Source: Burkholderiales bacterium
GTDB lineage: Bacteria; Pseudomonadota; Gammaproteobacteria; Burkholderiales; Burkholderiaceae_C
Length of the DNA stretch: 64,000 nt
Direction: 5' to 3'
NCBI GenBank assembly: GCA_021414305.1
Contig: JAIOOS010000022.1
Span: 62,001-126,000, forward strand
Shown: piece by piece, positions 52,233 through 61,029 of the stretch
Position numbering within the stretch: position 1 is the stretch's first letter
Layout of the letters: each line of letters opens with the position of its first letter
Made by a program: the position numbers and the translations under genes
Notes under the pieces: model-generated
What the model saw: only the letters and a program-made list of their open reading frames with translations
The model's database searches: none
Told to the model about the DNA's origin: nothing

Positions 52233-55200
52233 TTAGTGGCCGTCAGCAGCCATCGTCACAACGCGCAGACCCTCGTTTCCGCGCGGGTCGATCACCTTCA
52301 CCGCTACCCGCCAGGTCGCGCCTGCCGGCAGGCGCGGCGGGCGAGCGAACGGCAGGCTCTCGAAGCCGGAAAGCGCATCGAATCGCGACTCATCGACGAT
52401 ACCTCGCTCACCAAGCGCACGGGCCAGCTTGTCCCACTTCTTGCGGTCCGGAAAGAATGCCTGGCAGATGCAGAACGAGCGGCCGTCGTAGTCGCTGTCG
52501 ATGAACCAAGCGGCGATTCGGTCGCGGCTGGTGGGGAAAAGCGCGTTGCTGACCGGATCGTAGACGTCCATTCCTTCGACCTCGATCGTGTGCTGGCCGT
52601 CGTCGAGTTCCTTGGGAGGCTTGACGCGTGGTGCGGAGAACACGGTGAACAACTGGCTGCCAGGCTGCGCCTTGAGCAGGTTGCCCATCGCCACGTCGGG
52701 CCGGATCAGCGCCATGTGGAGGAAGAGCTTCGGGTGACTCGCTTCGTCGATCGCCGCCTGGGCGGCAGCGTCGAAGCCGAAGCCGGCGAACACCACTTCA
52801 TCGAAGCCGGCGCGGTTGGCGGTGCGCACCGCGTCCTCGACCTGGAACGCCGTCACGTTGCCGACCTCGGGGCCGATCGAGACCGCGACGCGCCGATCCG
52901 AATGCTCGATCCAGTCGCCTTCGGCATGGAGCAAACCTCGCGAGGCGATCGGCTCCAGGCGCGCGAAGCGCCGATTCTGGTTGCCTGCGAAATCGACACC
53001 GCTCGCCTTGAGCAGGCGCAGCACTTTGTCGAGATGCGCTTCGGCATTGGCGGCATCGATGCCGCCGTCGCCGAAGGTTTCGAGCGCTGCGGGCGCGCCG
53101 TCGATCGGCGACGCCTCGCCTTCGTCACCCAGCTCGCGGGCGATGACGCCTTCCATCGTGAACGGGCCGGAGACGCGAACGACTCCTGGCTCGATCACCG
53201 GCTGGTCGACGAGCTCTTCCATCTCTGCGTTCGCCGATATGCAGGCATTGACTGCGTCCATCTTGACGCGCCATGCGCCTCGATAGTTCGACAACGCCTC
53301 GGCCAGGTTCGGCGGCCAGTCGGGGTCGCTGTCGAAAGGAACTTCCCATGCGCGCCATGAGGCTTCCGGGGGAATCCGGGCGCGCAACTTGGCCGCCTTG
53401 CGCTCGGTGATCTCGGCTTCCTTGGTCCCCGGCAGAAGCCAGCGACGAAGGTCGGCATCGCTGACCGCGCGGATGCCCTCCGCACGTACCTTGGCCTCCA
53501 GTTTGGCGACGAGCTGGGCGCGAACGCGGGCACCGTTGTTCTCGGCAAGCGTGGTGTTCAACGATATGAGGCGCGACGCCAGATGCGGGTCGTGATATTC
53601 GAAGATCGGATCGAGCGATGTGTTGCGCGCGATGCTCTTCAACGTGATGTGCGGCACCGTTCGGCAAGCGAAAGTCATCGGGTCGGCGCTGCCGTTCCTC
53701 AGCCAGGCGCCGCCCGGATTTCGCGACAAGTCTTCGGCCGAAAGCGGGCGCAGCCTGTGGTACTTGAAGGTCGCCGTCATCAGGCGCTGCTTGGCAAGCG
53801 CGAGCGCGACTCGGCTGGTGTCGCAGGTGATCCAGCGCCTGCCCCATTGCTCGGCCACGTACGCCGTGGTTCCGCTGCCGCACGTGGGGTCGAGCACGAG
53901 GTCGCCAGGGTCGGTGGTCATCAGCAGGCACCGCGCCAAAACTTGCGGCGACGTCTGCACGACGTAAATCTTTGGATCGGAGAAGCCCGAGATAACCGTG
54001 TCTTCCCAGAAATTGTTGATCTGAAACACCGGAAAGTCGTTGAGAAAGCGGACGTATCGCAGCGTGTTGCCAAGCGCCATCAGCCGTCCGGCTTTGTCCA
54101 GCCTGCTCAGACCCTTCTGGTCCGATTTGAAAGTGCCTTTCCCCGGCGAGAGTGCGCTTCCCTGGAAGGAGTACGCGGTAACGTCTGTACCTTGTGCGGG
54201 TCTCTGGCTTGTGATGTTGTCGTGCACGAAGACCCGAACGTCTGGTTCAGGGTGCTTGTCTGACTCCAGCATTCCAAAATTCACGCGCGCGCCGTCGCTT
54301 GTTTCGATCCACGAATATTGTGACGCTCCCTCGGCTCCGATCCGCTTCTCGGAAAAAAGCTCACGGTATTTCAGTTTGTCTCGTTGACGGGAATACCAAA
54401 TCAAGTAGTCGCAAACGCTCGCGAGCGTGTCGCCGGAAGCCGTCGTCGTTTTCTTGAACTGAATGATGCGGACGAAGTTCTCGGCCCCAAAGACCTCATC
54501 CATCAGCATCCGCACCCGATGCAAGTTCTCATCTGAGATTTGAACGAATACGCTCCCGCTGTCCGTGAGCAGTTCCTTCGCCATCGCCAGTCGGTCGCGC
54601 AGGTACGCGAGGTACGAGTGGATGCCCAGCGTCCACGTGTCTCGGTACGCCTTCACCATTTCCGGCTCGCGCGTCAGATCTTGTTCACGGTCCTTCACAT
54701 CGCGCTGGCCGAGCTGCGGCTGAAAGTTGCTCTTGAAGCTGATGCCGTAGGGCGGGTCGATGTAGATCATCTGCACCTTGCCGGCCAGGTCTTCGCGTCG
54801 TCCCAGGCTCGCCATTACGGCAAGGCTGTCGCCGAGGATCATGCGGTTGGCCCAGTCGACGTCGTGCCGATAGAACTGCACGGCCTCGGCGTAGCTCTGC
54901 TGCGGGTCGGCGAACAGGTCGCGGTTCACGTCCTCGCGCGCGAGCACGCGGAGCATGGCCTGCGTCGAGACGCGCTCGTGAATGTGCAGAGCAGGCGGCT
55001 CAACCTCGAACCAGGGCCGCTCGCGCTTGCCGCTCCATTCGAGCCACGGCTCGTGCCGACGCAGTGCTTCGGCCAGTACGGCCGCTTCATCCGCTGATAG
55101 CGCTCGCTCGCGTGCCGTCTGCAACAGCGCTGGCAAGCGATCTTCGGCTGCAGGCTCGCCGCCGGCGGCGGCGAAGCGCAGCACGGGCGGAAGGTGCGGG

Positions 55201-55382
55201 TTGTAGTGGTGGCGGAGTTTCGGCGCCTCTTCGACCCGACCTTGCGCTTCAAGTCCGGCTGGCGGAATGTTCTTGCGTTTGGCGCGATGGCCGACCGATT
55301 TGACCGAATCCGCGGTCGTCGCGACCGGGGCGCTAGTCACCACGACACGTTTGCTACCGCTATTGTTCTTTCTAGTCGCCAT
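52233..55382 (-). CDS. mod: Type III DNA adenine methyltransferase Mod, enlarged form
   Basis: A 1049-residue methyltransferase. IYIDPPYG (about residue 207) comes before LDPTCGSGTTAY (about 495), the beta-class order of type III Mod proteins. Residues 250-480 hold the target-recognition region, in visibly less GC-rich DNA. At 1049 residues it is some 400 longer than EcoP15I Mod; the extra C-terminal part, from about 690, carries no motif known to me. The first 60 residues are basic and Ser/Thr/Lys-rich. The ATG at 55382 follows GGGAG; the frame further upstream is compositional. It is the first gene of the island operon. Mod modifies and recognises the site; Res cuts. Confidence 0.92.
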   Translation of the reverse strand: MATRKNNSGSKRVVVTSAPVATTADSVKSVGHRAKRKNIPPAGLEAQGRVEEAPKLRHHYNPHLPPVLRFAAAGGEPAAEDRLPALLQTARERALSADEAAVLAEALRRHEPWLEWSGKRERPWFEVEPPALHIHERVSTQAMLRVLAREDVNRDLFADPQQSYAEAVQFYRHDVDWANRMILGDSLAVMASLGRREDLAGKVQMIYIDPPYGISFKSNFQPQLGQRDVKDREQDLTREPEMVKAYRDTWTLGIHSYLAYLRDRLAMAKELLTDSGSVFVQISDENLHRVRMLMDEVFGAENFVRIIQFKKTTTASGDTLASVCDYLIWYSRQRDKLKYRELFSEKRIGAEGASQYSWIETSDGARVNFGMLESDKHPEPDVRVFVHDNITSQRPAQGTDVTAYSFQGSALSPGKGTFKSDQKGLSRLDKAGRLMALGNTLRYVRFLNDFPVFQINNFWEDTVISGFSDPKIYVVQTSPQVLARCLLMTTDPGDLVLDPTCGSGTTAYVAEQWGRRWITCDTSRVALALAKQRLMTATFKYHRLRPLSAEDLSRNPGGAWLRNGSADPMTFACRTVPHITLKSIARNTSLDPIFEYHDPHLASRLISLNTTLAENNGARVRAQLVAKLEAKVRAEGIRAVSDADLRRWLLPGTKEAEITERKAAKLRARIPPEASWRAWEVPFDSDPDWPPNLAEALSNYRGAWRVKMDAVNACISANAEMEELVDQPVIEPGVVRVSGPFTMEGVIARELGDEGEASPIDGAPAALETFGDGGIDAANAEAHLDKVLRLLKASGVDFAGNQNRRFARLEPIASRGLLHAEGDWIEHSDRRVAVSIGPEVGNVTAFQVEDAVRTANRAGFDEVVFAGFGFDAAAQAAIDEASHPKLFLHMALIRPDVAMGNLLKAQPGSQLFTVFSAPRVKPPKELDDGQHTIEVEGMDVYDPVSNALFPTSRDRIAAWFIDSDYDGRSFCICQAFFPDRKKWDKLARALGERGIVDESRFDALSGFESLPFARPPRLPAGATWRVAVKVIDPRGNEGLRVVTMAADGH

Positions 55383-55508
55383 CGGGTCTCCCAATGCCGT
55401 GGCCGGCGGCGCCGCTAGTCTATTCGCGACGCCCAGGACCGCCGCGGCGACCGACCAGGGCGAGTTCGAGCGGGCGAGGACAATCGGCGGCTCGACCCGC
55501 CGCGCCCC

Positions 55509-56963
55509 GTGAACGATCCCGATCCCGATCCGATCCATTCCCGCGCCGCGCTCGAACGCCGCTTCGGCCCCTCGTACCGCTGGCGCGTGCTCGCCACGGT
55601 GATGATCGGCACGGTGGCGTCGATCATGGCCTCGACCATCGTCAACGTCGCCGTGCCCGACATGGCGCACGCCTTCACGCTCGGCCAGGAGCGGGCGCAG
55701 TGGCTCTCGGCCGGTTTCATGGGGGCGATGACGCTCTCGATGCTGACGACGCCGTGGCTGCTCGAGCGCTACGGCTACCGCCACACCTTCACCGGCGCGG
55801 TCGTGCTGCTCATGGCGGGCGGCGTCGTCGGCGGCCTGAGCCCCTGGTTCGACCTGGTGCTGGCGATGCGCGTCGCCGAGGGCCTGGCGGCGGGCGTGCT
55901 GCAGCCGATCCCGGCGATCGTCATCCTGCACGCCTTCGGTGAAGGCGAGCGCGGCAAGGCGATGGGCATCTTCGGCTTCGGCGTGGTGCTGGCGCCGGCC
56001 GTCGGCCCGAGCGTCGGCGGCATCCTGGTCGAGTGGTGGGGCTGGCGCTCGATCTTCTTCGTCGTCACGCCGTTCTGCCTGGTGGCCATGGCGATGGCGC
56101 GCCGCTACCTGCCGATCGGCGCGCCCGGCGGCGGGCCGATCGACCGCGACGGCGGCTGGATCGACCTGGTCGGCCTCGCGCTCATCGCGATCGCGGTGCT
56201 CGCGCTCCTGAACGGCATGGTCCACCTCCACGCCGAGACCTTGTCGATCGGCCTCGGCCTCGTGGCCTGCAGCCTCGTCGCCGCGGTGGCGTTCATCGCC
56301 CACCAGCGGCGCGGCGCCCGGCCCCTGATGACGCTCGGCCTGTTCGCGCACCGGCACTTCTCGATGGGCGGGCTGGTCGCCTTCATCTACGGCATGGCCC
56401 TGTTCGGCTCGACCTACCTGGTGCCGGTGTTCATGCAGGAGGCGCTGCACCTGCCGCCCTCGCAGGCCGGCGCGGTGCTGCTGCCGGCCGGCATCGCCCT
56501 GGCGATCACGATTCCGCTCGCCGGCCGGCTGGCCGACCGGATGGCGGTGAGCAAGCTCGTCAGCTTCGGCCTGCTGCTGCTCTCGGCGTCGTTCTTCGTG
56601 ATGCTGAGCGTCGGCACCGGCACCGCGCTCGTGCTGATCATGCTCTGGGCGGTGGTCGGGCGGATCGGCCTCGGCTTCGTCCTGCCCTCGCTCAACCTCG
56701 GCTCGATGCACGGCCTGCCCGACATCTTCATCTCGCAGGGCTCGAGCACGATCAACTTCCTGCGCCAGCTCGGCGGTGCGGTCGGCGTCGGCCTGGTCGG
56801 CAACGTGCTGGAGTGGCGGCTGCGCACCCATCCGACGAACGCGCTCGCCGCGTACCACGAGACCTTCGCGCTGGTCGGCGCGATCACGGCCTGCGCCGTG
56901 GTCGCCGCGGTGTTCATGCGGCCGGTGGCGGCGCCGGACGCCGCCGCGAACGCGGCAGGATGA
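55509..56963 (+). CDS. DHA2-family MFS drug/metabolite exporter
   Basis: A 484-residue carrier from a GTG start. About fourteen hydrophobic segments are seen; MASTIVNVAVPDMAHAF and WLSAGFMGAMTLSMLTTPWL match the start of EmrB/QacA proteins, and GPSVGGILVEWWGWRSIFFV the motif C region. The N-terminal 25 residues are hydrophilic. It probably expels drugs or metabolites using the proton gradient. No EmrA-type adaptor is adjacent. The stop overlaps the next start (ATGA). Together with the FAD reductase it forms a two-gene unit divergent from mod. Confidence 0.9.
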   Translation: MNDPDPDPIHSRAALERRFGPSYRWRVLATVMIGTVASIMASTIVNVAVPDMAHAFTLGQERAQWLSAGFMGAMTLSMLTTPWLLERYGYRHTFTGAVVLLMAGGVVGGLSPWFDLVLAMRVAEGLAAGVLQPIPAIVILHAFGEGERGKAMGIFGFGVVLAPAVGPSVGGILVEWWGWRSIFFVVTPFCLVAMAMARRYLPIGAPGGGPIDRDGGWIDLVGLALIAIAVLALLNGMVHLHAETLSIGLGLVACSLVAAVAFIAHQRRGARPLMTLGLFAHRHFSMGGLVAFIYGMALFGSTYLVPVFMQEALHLPPSQAGAVLLPAGIALAITIPLAGRLADRMAVSKLVSFGLLLLSASFFVMLSVGTGTALVLIMLWAVVGRIGLGFVLPSLNLGSMHGLPDIFISQGSSTINFLRQLGGAVGVGLVGNVLEWRLRTHPTNALAAYHETFALVGAITACAVVAAVFMRPVAAPDAAANAAG

Positions 56964-58204
56964 ACCTCGCCTTCGGCCAGCTGCCGGCCCGCTGCGAGGT
57001 GCTCGTCGTCGGCGCCGGGCCGGCGGGCAGCGCCGCGGCGCAGTGGCTGGCGCGCGCCGGCCGCGACGTCGTGCTCGTCGACCAGCACGTCTTCCCGCGC
57101 GACAAGGTCTGCGGCGACGGCCTGATCGCCGATGCGCTGCGCGCCCTCGAGCGCCTCGGCGTGCAGGCCGAGGTGCTGGCCGAAGCGCGCGTCTCGGCGA
57201 CGCTCGGCTGCATCGGCCCGCGCGGCGGCCGGATCGACGTACCCGGCTCGCTCGCCGTGCTGCCGAGGAAGCGCCTCGACGAGATCGTCTGCCGCGCCGC
57301 CGTCGCCGCCGGCGCGCGGATGTTCGCGCCTGCGAGGTTCGTCGCGCCCTTGCGCGAGGGCGAGCGCGTCGTCGGCGCGCGGCTCGAGCAGGGCGGCGAG
57401 ACGCGCGAGGTCCGCGCCACGTGGCTGGTGCTCGCGACCGGCGCGCAGCCGCAGGCGACACTCGCCGCGGGCCTGTGCGAGCGGCGCGCGCCGAGCGGCA
57501 TCGCCCTGCGCGGCTACATCAGGAACGCGGCGATGACGCCGCGCATCGCCAGCCTCGAGGTGGTCTGGAACAAGCGCCTCTCGCCCGGCTACGGCTGGAT
57601 CTTTCCCTGCGGCGGCGACGTGTTCAACATCGGCGTCGGCGTCGCCCAGGACGCCTCGGGCGGCAGCCGCAGCGGCCACACCGCGCAGCATCTCAACCTG
57701 CGCGAGGCGTTCGCCGCCTTCCAGGCGATCCACGCGCCGGCGCGCGAGCTGGTCGAAGGCGGCGAGTGGCTGGGCGAGCCGGGCGAGGCGCTGAAAGGCG
57801 CCCCATTGCGCTGCTCGCTCGAAGGCGCCACGCTCGAGGCACCGGGCGTGCTCGTCTGCGGCGAGGCCGCGGGCAGCACCTACGCCCTCACCGGCGAAGG
57901 CATCGGCAAGGCGATGGAGACGGGGCTGCACGCGGCCGAGGCGATCCTCGCCGGCGCGGGCGACGACGCCGCGGTGCGCGCCGACTACCGCGCCCGCATC
58001 GAGTCCCTGCAGCCGCGCTTCGACCTCTACGCGCAGGCGCACCGCGCCGTCGCGCATCCCTGGCTGGTCGACCTGCTCGTCTGGAGCGCGCAGCGCAGCC
58101 CGCGCCGGCTGCAGCGCCTGGCCGGCGTGCTCGAGGAGACCTACCTGCCCAAGGACGCGATGTCGGTTCGCGGCGTGCTGCGCCGCGTCTTCGACCGTCG
58201 CTGA
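56960..58204 (+). CDS. Geranylgeranyl-reductase-type FAD oxidoreductase
   Basis: A 414-residue flavoprotein: VLVVGAGPAGSAAAQWLARAG (FAD dinucleotide fold, residues 14-34), PRDKVCGDGL (family signature), GYGWIFPCGG, and VCGEAAGSTYALTGEGIGKAMETG (second FAD motif). The group includes geranylgeranyl reductases, halogenase-like and menaquinone-linked enzymes that reduce isoprenoid double bonds or hydroxylate aromatic rings. The substrate is unknown. Coupling to the DHA2 exporter suggests production and export, or detoxification, of one compound. Confidence 0.87.
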   Translation: MNLAFGQLPARCEVLVVGAGPAGSAAAQWLARAGRDVVLVDQHVFPRDKVCGDGLIADALRALERLGVQAEVLAEARVSATLGCIGPRGGRIDVPGSLAVLPRKRLDEIVCRAAVAAGARMFAPARFVAPLREGERVVGARLEQGGETREVRATWLVLATGAQPQATLAAGLCERRAPSGIALRGYIRNAAMTPRIASLEVVWNKRLSPGYGWIFPCGGDVFNIGVGVAQDASGGSRSGHTAQHLNLREAFAAFQAIHAPARELVEGGEWLGEPGEALKGAPLRCSLEGATLEAPGVLVCGEAAGSTYALTGEGIGKAMETGLHAAEAILAGAGDDAAVRADYRARIESLQPRFDLYAQAHRAVAHPWLVDLLVWSAQRSPRRLQRLAGVLEETYLPKDAMSVRGVLRRVFDRR

Positions 58205-58235
58205 GGCGCGATACTGGCGGCGGGTGACTCCTCGC

Positions 58236-58997
58236 ATGTGCCAGCTCCTCGGATTGAACGCCAACACGCCGACCGACGTGATGTTCAGCTTCACCGGCTT
58301 CGCGACGCGAGCCGAGGAGCACAAGGACGGCTTCGGCATCGCCTTCTTCGAAGGCAAGGGCGTGCGCCTGTTCGTCGATTCGCACAGCGCCCGCGAATCG
58401 CCGGTCGCCGAGATGGTGCGCCGCTATCCGATCAAGAGCGAGAACATCGTCGCCCACATCAGGAAGGCGACGCAGGGCCGGGTGGCGCTCGAGAACACCC
58501 ATCCGTTCGTGCGCGAGCTCTGGGGCCGCTACTGGGTCTTCGCCCACAACGGCGACCTGAAGGGCTACGCGCCGCGCCTGCACGGCGCGTTCCGGCCGGT
58601 GGGCGGCACCGACAGCGAGCGCGCCTTCTGCTGGCTGATGCAGGAGCTGGCGAAGGCGCACGCCGGCGTGCCGGGGGTTGCCGAGATGAGCGTCACGCTG
58701 GCCGAGCTGCTGCCGCAGGTGGCGCGCTTCGGCGTCTTCAACGCGATGCTCAGCAACGGCCAGGCGCTCTGGGCGCACTGCTCCACCCAGCTCCATCACA
58801 TCGTCCGCCAGCATCCGTTCGCCAGGGCCTCGCTGCAGGACGACGAGGTCTCGATCGACTTCGCCGAGCACACCTCGCCGCGCGACCGGGTCGCCGTGGT
58901 CGTGACCGAGCCGCTGACGAAGGACGAGACCTGGAGCGCGTTCGCGCCGGGCGAGATCCGCACCTTCGTCGACGGGGCGCCGTTCGCGCACGCCTGA
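58236..58997 (+). CDS. Class II glutamine amidotransferase (YafJ-like)
   Basis: A 253-residue Ntn hydrolase. The start at 58236 is chosen because it leaves Cys2 (MCQLLG) as the nucleophile, released after removal of Met; the earlier ATG at 58224 would block this. DGFGIAFF, HIRKAT and WVFAHNGDLKGY are the glutamine-binding and oxyanion regions. No synthase domain is fused, so it probably hydrolyses glutamine or a gamma-glutamyl compound alone or with an unknown partner. It lies 31 bases after the FAD reductase. Confidence 0.9.
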   Translation: MCQLLGLNANTPTDVMFSFTGFATRAEEHKDGFGIAFFEGKGVRLFVDSHSARESPVAEMVRRYPIKSENIVAHIRKATQGRVALENTHPFVRELWGRYWVFAHNGDLKGYAPRLHGAFRPVGGTDSERAFCWLMQELAKAHAGVPGVAEMSVTLAELLPQVARFGVFNAMLSNGQALWAHCSTQLHHIVRQHPFARASLQDDEVSIDFAEHTSPRDRVAVVVTEPLTKDETWSAFAPGEIRTFVDGAPFAHA

Positions 58998-59074
58998 GCG
59001 CAGCCCATGCGTCGCCGGCGACGCTTCGCCGCTTCGCCCCCCGGCCCGCGCGGCGCCCGGTCGAGAATCGATCG

Positions 59075-60265
59075 ATGACGACGATCCGTGCCGACGACAA
59101 CTGGTTCCAGCGCCGCTACTTCGCCTGGGCCGAGCCGCACTACGAGCGCATGCCGCCGCGCCTGCGCGCCGAGGTCGAGCGCATCGACCGCTGGCTGTAC
59201 AGCCGCCGCGCCGCCTGGCTGTGGATCGCCCTGGCGCTCGGCGCCATCGGCAGCAGCGCAGTGCTGTCGCTGGCCGGACTGCCGACCGGCCTGGCGGTCT
59301 TCGCCAGCCTGCTGTTCTGGACGGCGATGCCGCTGGCGATCCTGGGCGCCTGGCTGCATCCGGAACGATTCGCCGGCCGCAGGGTGATCCGTTCGGCGCT
59401 GCTCGTCAGCCTCATCGCCTATCTCGGCGTTGCCGCCGGCTTTCTCGCCAAGCGCATCGTCCAGCGCGGCGGGCTCGAGCTCGCCACCCTGGCCGCCGAC
59501 GCGCGCCACTCCGTCGTCGAGGTCGCGCCGCTGCTGGTCTTCAGCCTCGTCATGCTCGGCGCGGTGCTCGAGCTGGCCGCCTTCGCCCGCCGGCGCGTCC
59601 TGCGCGGCGAGCTCGAGCGCGCCGGCCTGGTGGGCGAGCGCGACGCCGCCGCGCGCCAGGCCGCGGAAGCGCAGCTGCGCCTGCTGCAGGGGCAGATCCG
59701 GCCGCACTTCGTCTTCAACACGCTGGCCTCGCTGCAGCACTGGGTCGACACCGCCGATCCGCGGGCCGGGCCACTGCTGCGATCGCTGACCGGCCTGCTG
59801 CGCGCGACCACCGAGGCGATGACGGCGCCGTTCACGCCGCTCGGTGCCGAGTGCGAGGCGGCGGGGCACTACCTCGCGGTCATGCGCGCCCGGCTCGGTG
59901 ATCGGCTCGCCTGGCGGATCGAGGTCGCGGCCGACTGCGCCGGCGTCGAGCTGCCGACCGGGCTGGTGCTGACGCTGGTCGAGAACGCCGTCGAGCACGG
60001 CATCGAGCCCGCGGTCGAGGGCGGCACGGTGGCGGTGACGGCGCTGCGCGAGGGTGACGCGGTGACCCTCTCGGTCGACGACGACGGCGTCGGCCTCGGA
60101 CCCGATGCCGACGCCGGCGACCCGGCGCGCCGCGGCGTCGGCATCGCCAACAGCCGCGAGCGCCTGCGTCATCGCTACGCCGGCGCTGCCACCCTCGAGC
60201 TGCTGCCCGCACCGGCCGGACGCGGCACGCGGGCGCGGGTGCGCATCGTGGCGAGGGCGGCATGA
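59075..60265 (+). CDS. LytS/AlgZ-family sensor histidine kinase
   Basis: A 396-residue membrane sensor. Four hydrophobic stretches (about residues 47-65, 72-93, 106-124, 150-170) precede a helical linker, then the His_kinase region LLQGQIRPHFVFNTLASLQ with phospho-accepting His211, and a HATPase_c domain with LVENAVEHGIEPA (N box) and VDDDGVGLG (G1 box). It phosphorylates the LytTR regulator encoded next, with which it overlaps by ATGA. The signal is unknown. The ligand-free membrane domain suggests sensing of the membrane state, as in AlgZ. Confidence 0.9.
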   Translation: MTTIRADDNWFQRRYFAWAEPHYERMPPRLRAEVERIDRWLYSRRAAWLWIALALGAIGSSAVLSLAGLPTGLAVFASLLFWTAMPLAILGAWLHPERFAGRRVIRSALLVSLIAYLGVAAGFLAKRIVQRGGLELATLAADARHSVVEVAPLLVFSLVMLGAVLELAAFARRRVLRGELERAGLVGERDAAARQAAEAQLRLLQGQIRPHFVFNTLASLQHWVDTADPRAGPLLRSLTGLLRATTEAMTAPFTPLGAECEAAGHYLAVMRARLGDRLAWRIEVAADCAGVELPTGLVLTLVENAVEHGIEPAVEGGTVAVTALREGDAVTLSVDDDGVGLGPDADAGDPARRGVGIANSRERLRHRYAGAATLELLPAPAGRGTRARVRIVARAA

Positions 60266-61023
60266 CGACCGCGCTCATCGCCGACGACGAGGAGGCGCCG
60301 CGGCAGCAGCTCCGCGCCGCGCTTGCCGCGGCCTGGCCGGGGCTCGAGATCGTCGCCGAGGCGGGCAACGGCATCGACGCCTGGGACCTGTTCCTCGCGC
60401 ACGAGCCCGAGGTCTGCTTTCTCGATGTGCGCATGCCCGGCCTCACCGGCATCGACGTGGCGCGGCGCATCGACGGCGCGGCGCGCATCGTCTTCGTCAC
60501 CGCCTACGGCGATCACGCGCTGGCCGCCTTCGACGCCGGCGCGGTCGACTACCTGATGAAGCCGGTGGAGCCGGAGCGCCTGGCGCGAACGGTGGCGAAG
60601 CTGCAGGCCGGGCCCGCCGCGCCGGTGCCCGCCGGTCTCGAGCCGGCGATGCTCGCCGACCTGCTGCGCCGGCTCGGGGCGCCGGCGCGCGCCGAGCCGC
60701 CGCTCGAGGTGATCCAGGCCGCGGTCGGCAAGGAGGTGCGGCTGATCCCGGTCGACGAGGTCGTGTTCTTCGAGTCCGACACGCGCTACACGCGGGTCGT
60801 CCATCGCGGCGGCGAAGCGCTCATCCGCACGCCGCTCAAGGAATTGCTGGTGCGGCTTCCGCCCGAGCGGTTCTGGCAGGTGCACCGCTCTATCATCGTC
60901 AACCAGCGCGCCATCGCCAGCGCGGTCAGGCAGGACGACGGCAGCATGCTCGTCATGCTGCGCGATCGCGACGAGCGACTGCCCGTGTCGCGACACTTCC
61001 AGAGCCTGTTCCGTGGCCAGTGA
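60262..61023 (+). CDS. LytTR-family response regulator
   Basis: A 253-residue regulator. The receiver domain (1-115) has the acidic pair at ALIADDEE, the phospho-acceptor Asp55 in VCFLDVRMPG, and Lys in YLMKPVEPE. The LytTR DNA-binding domain (about 145-250) has VIFFESDTRYTRV-like features and ELLVRLPPERFWQVHRSIIVN. Such regulators control autolysis, adhesion, alginate or competence genes. It is the output of the kinase upstream; six bases after its stop an M14 peptidase gene starts, a likely coexpressed or controlled gene. Confidence 0.92.
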   Translation: MTTALIADDEEAPRQQLRAALAAAWPGLEIVAEAGNGIDAWDLFLAHEPEVCFLDVRMPGLTGIDVARRIDGAARIVFVTAYGDHALAAFDAGAVDYLMKPVEPERLARTVAKLQAGPAAPVPAGLEPAMLADLLRRLGAPARAEPPLEVIQAAVGKEVRLIPVDEVVFFESDTRYTRVVHRGGEALIRTPLKELLVRLPPERFWQVHRSIIVNQRAIASAVRQDDGSMLVMLRDRDERLPVSRHFQSLFRGQ

Positions 61024-61029
61024 CCCTTC

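Noticed and set aside
47579..55508. Signs of a classic genomic island: tRNA, integrase, direct repeats at the borders
   Set aside because: None was found at either border, so integration as a mobile island cannot be claimed, only an accessory block.
55383..57461. N-terminal extension of mod across the divergent exporter and FAD reductase genes
   Set aside because: The extension is Arg/Ala/Asp-rich noise opposite real genes; mod has a good ATG with a ribosome site at 55382.
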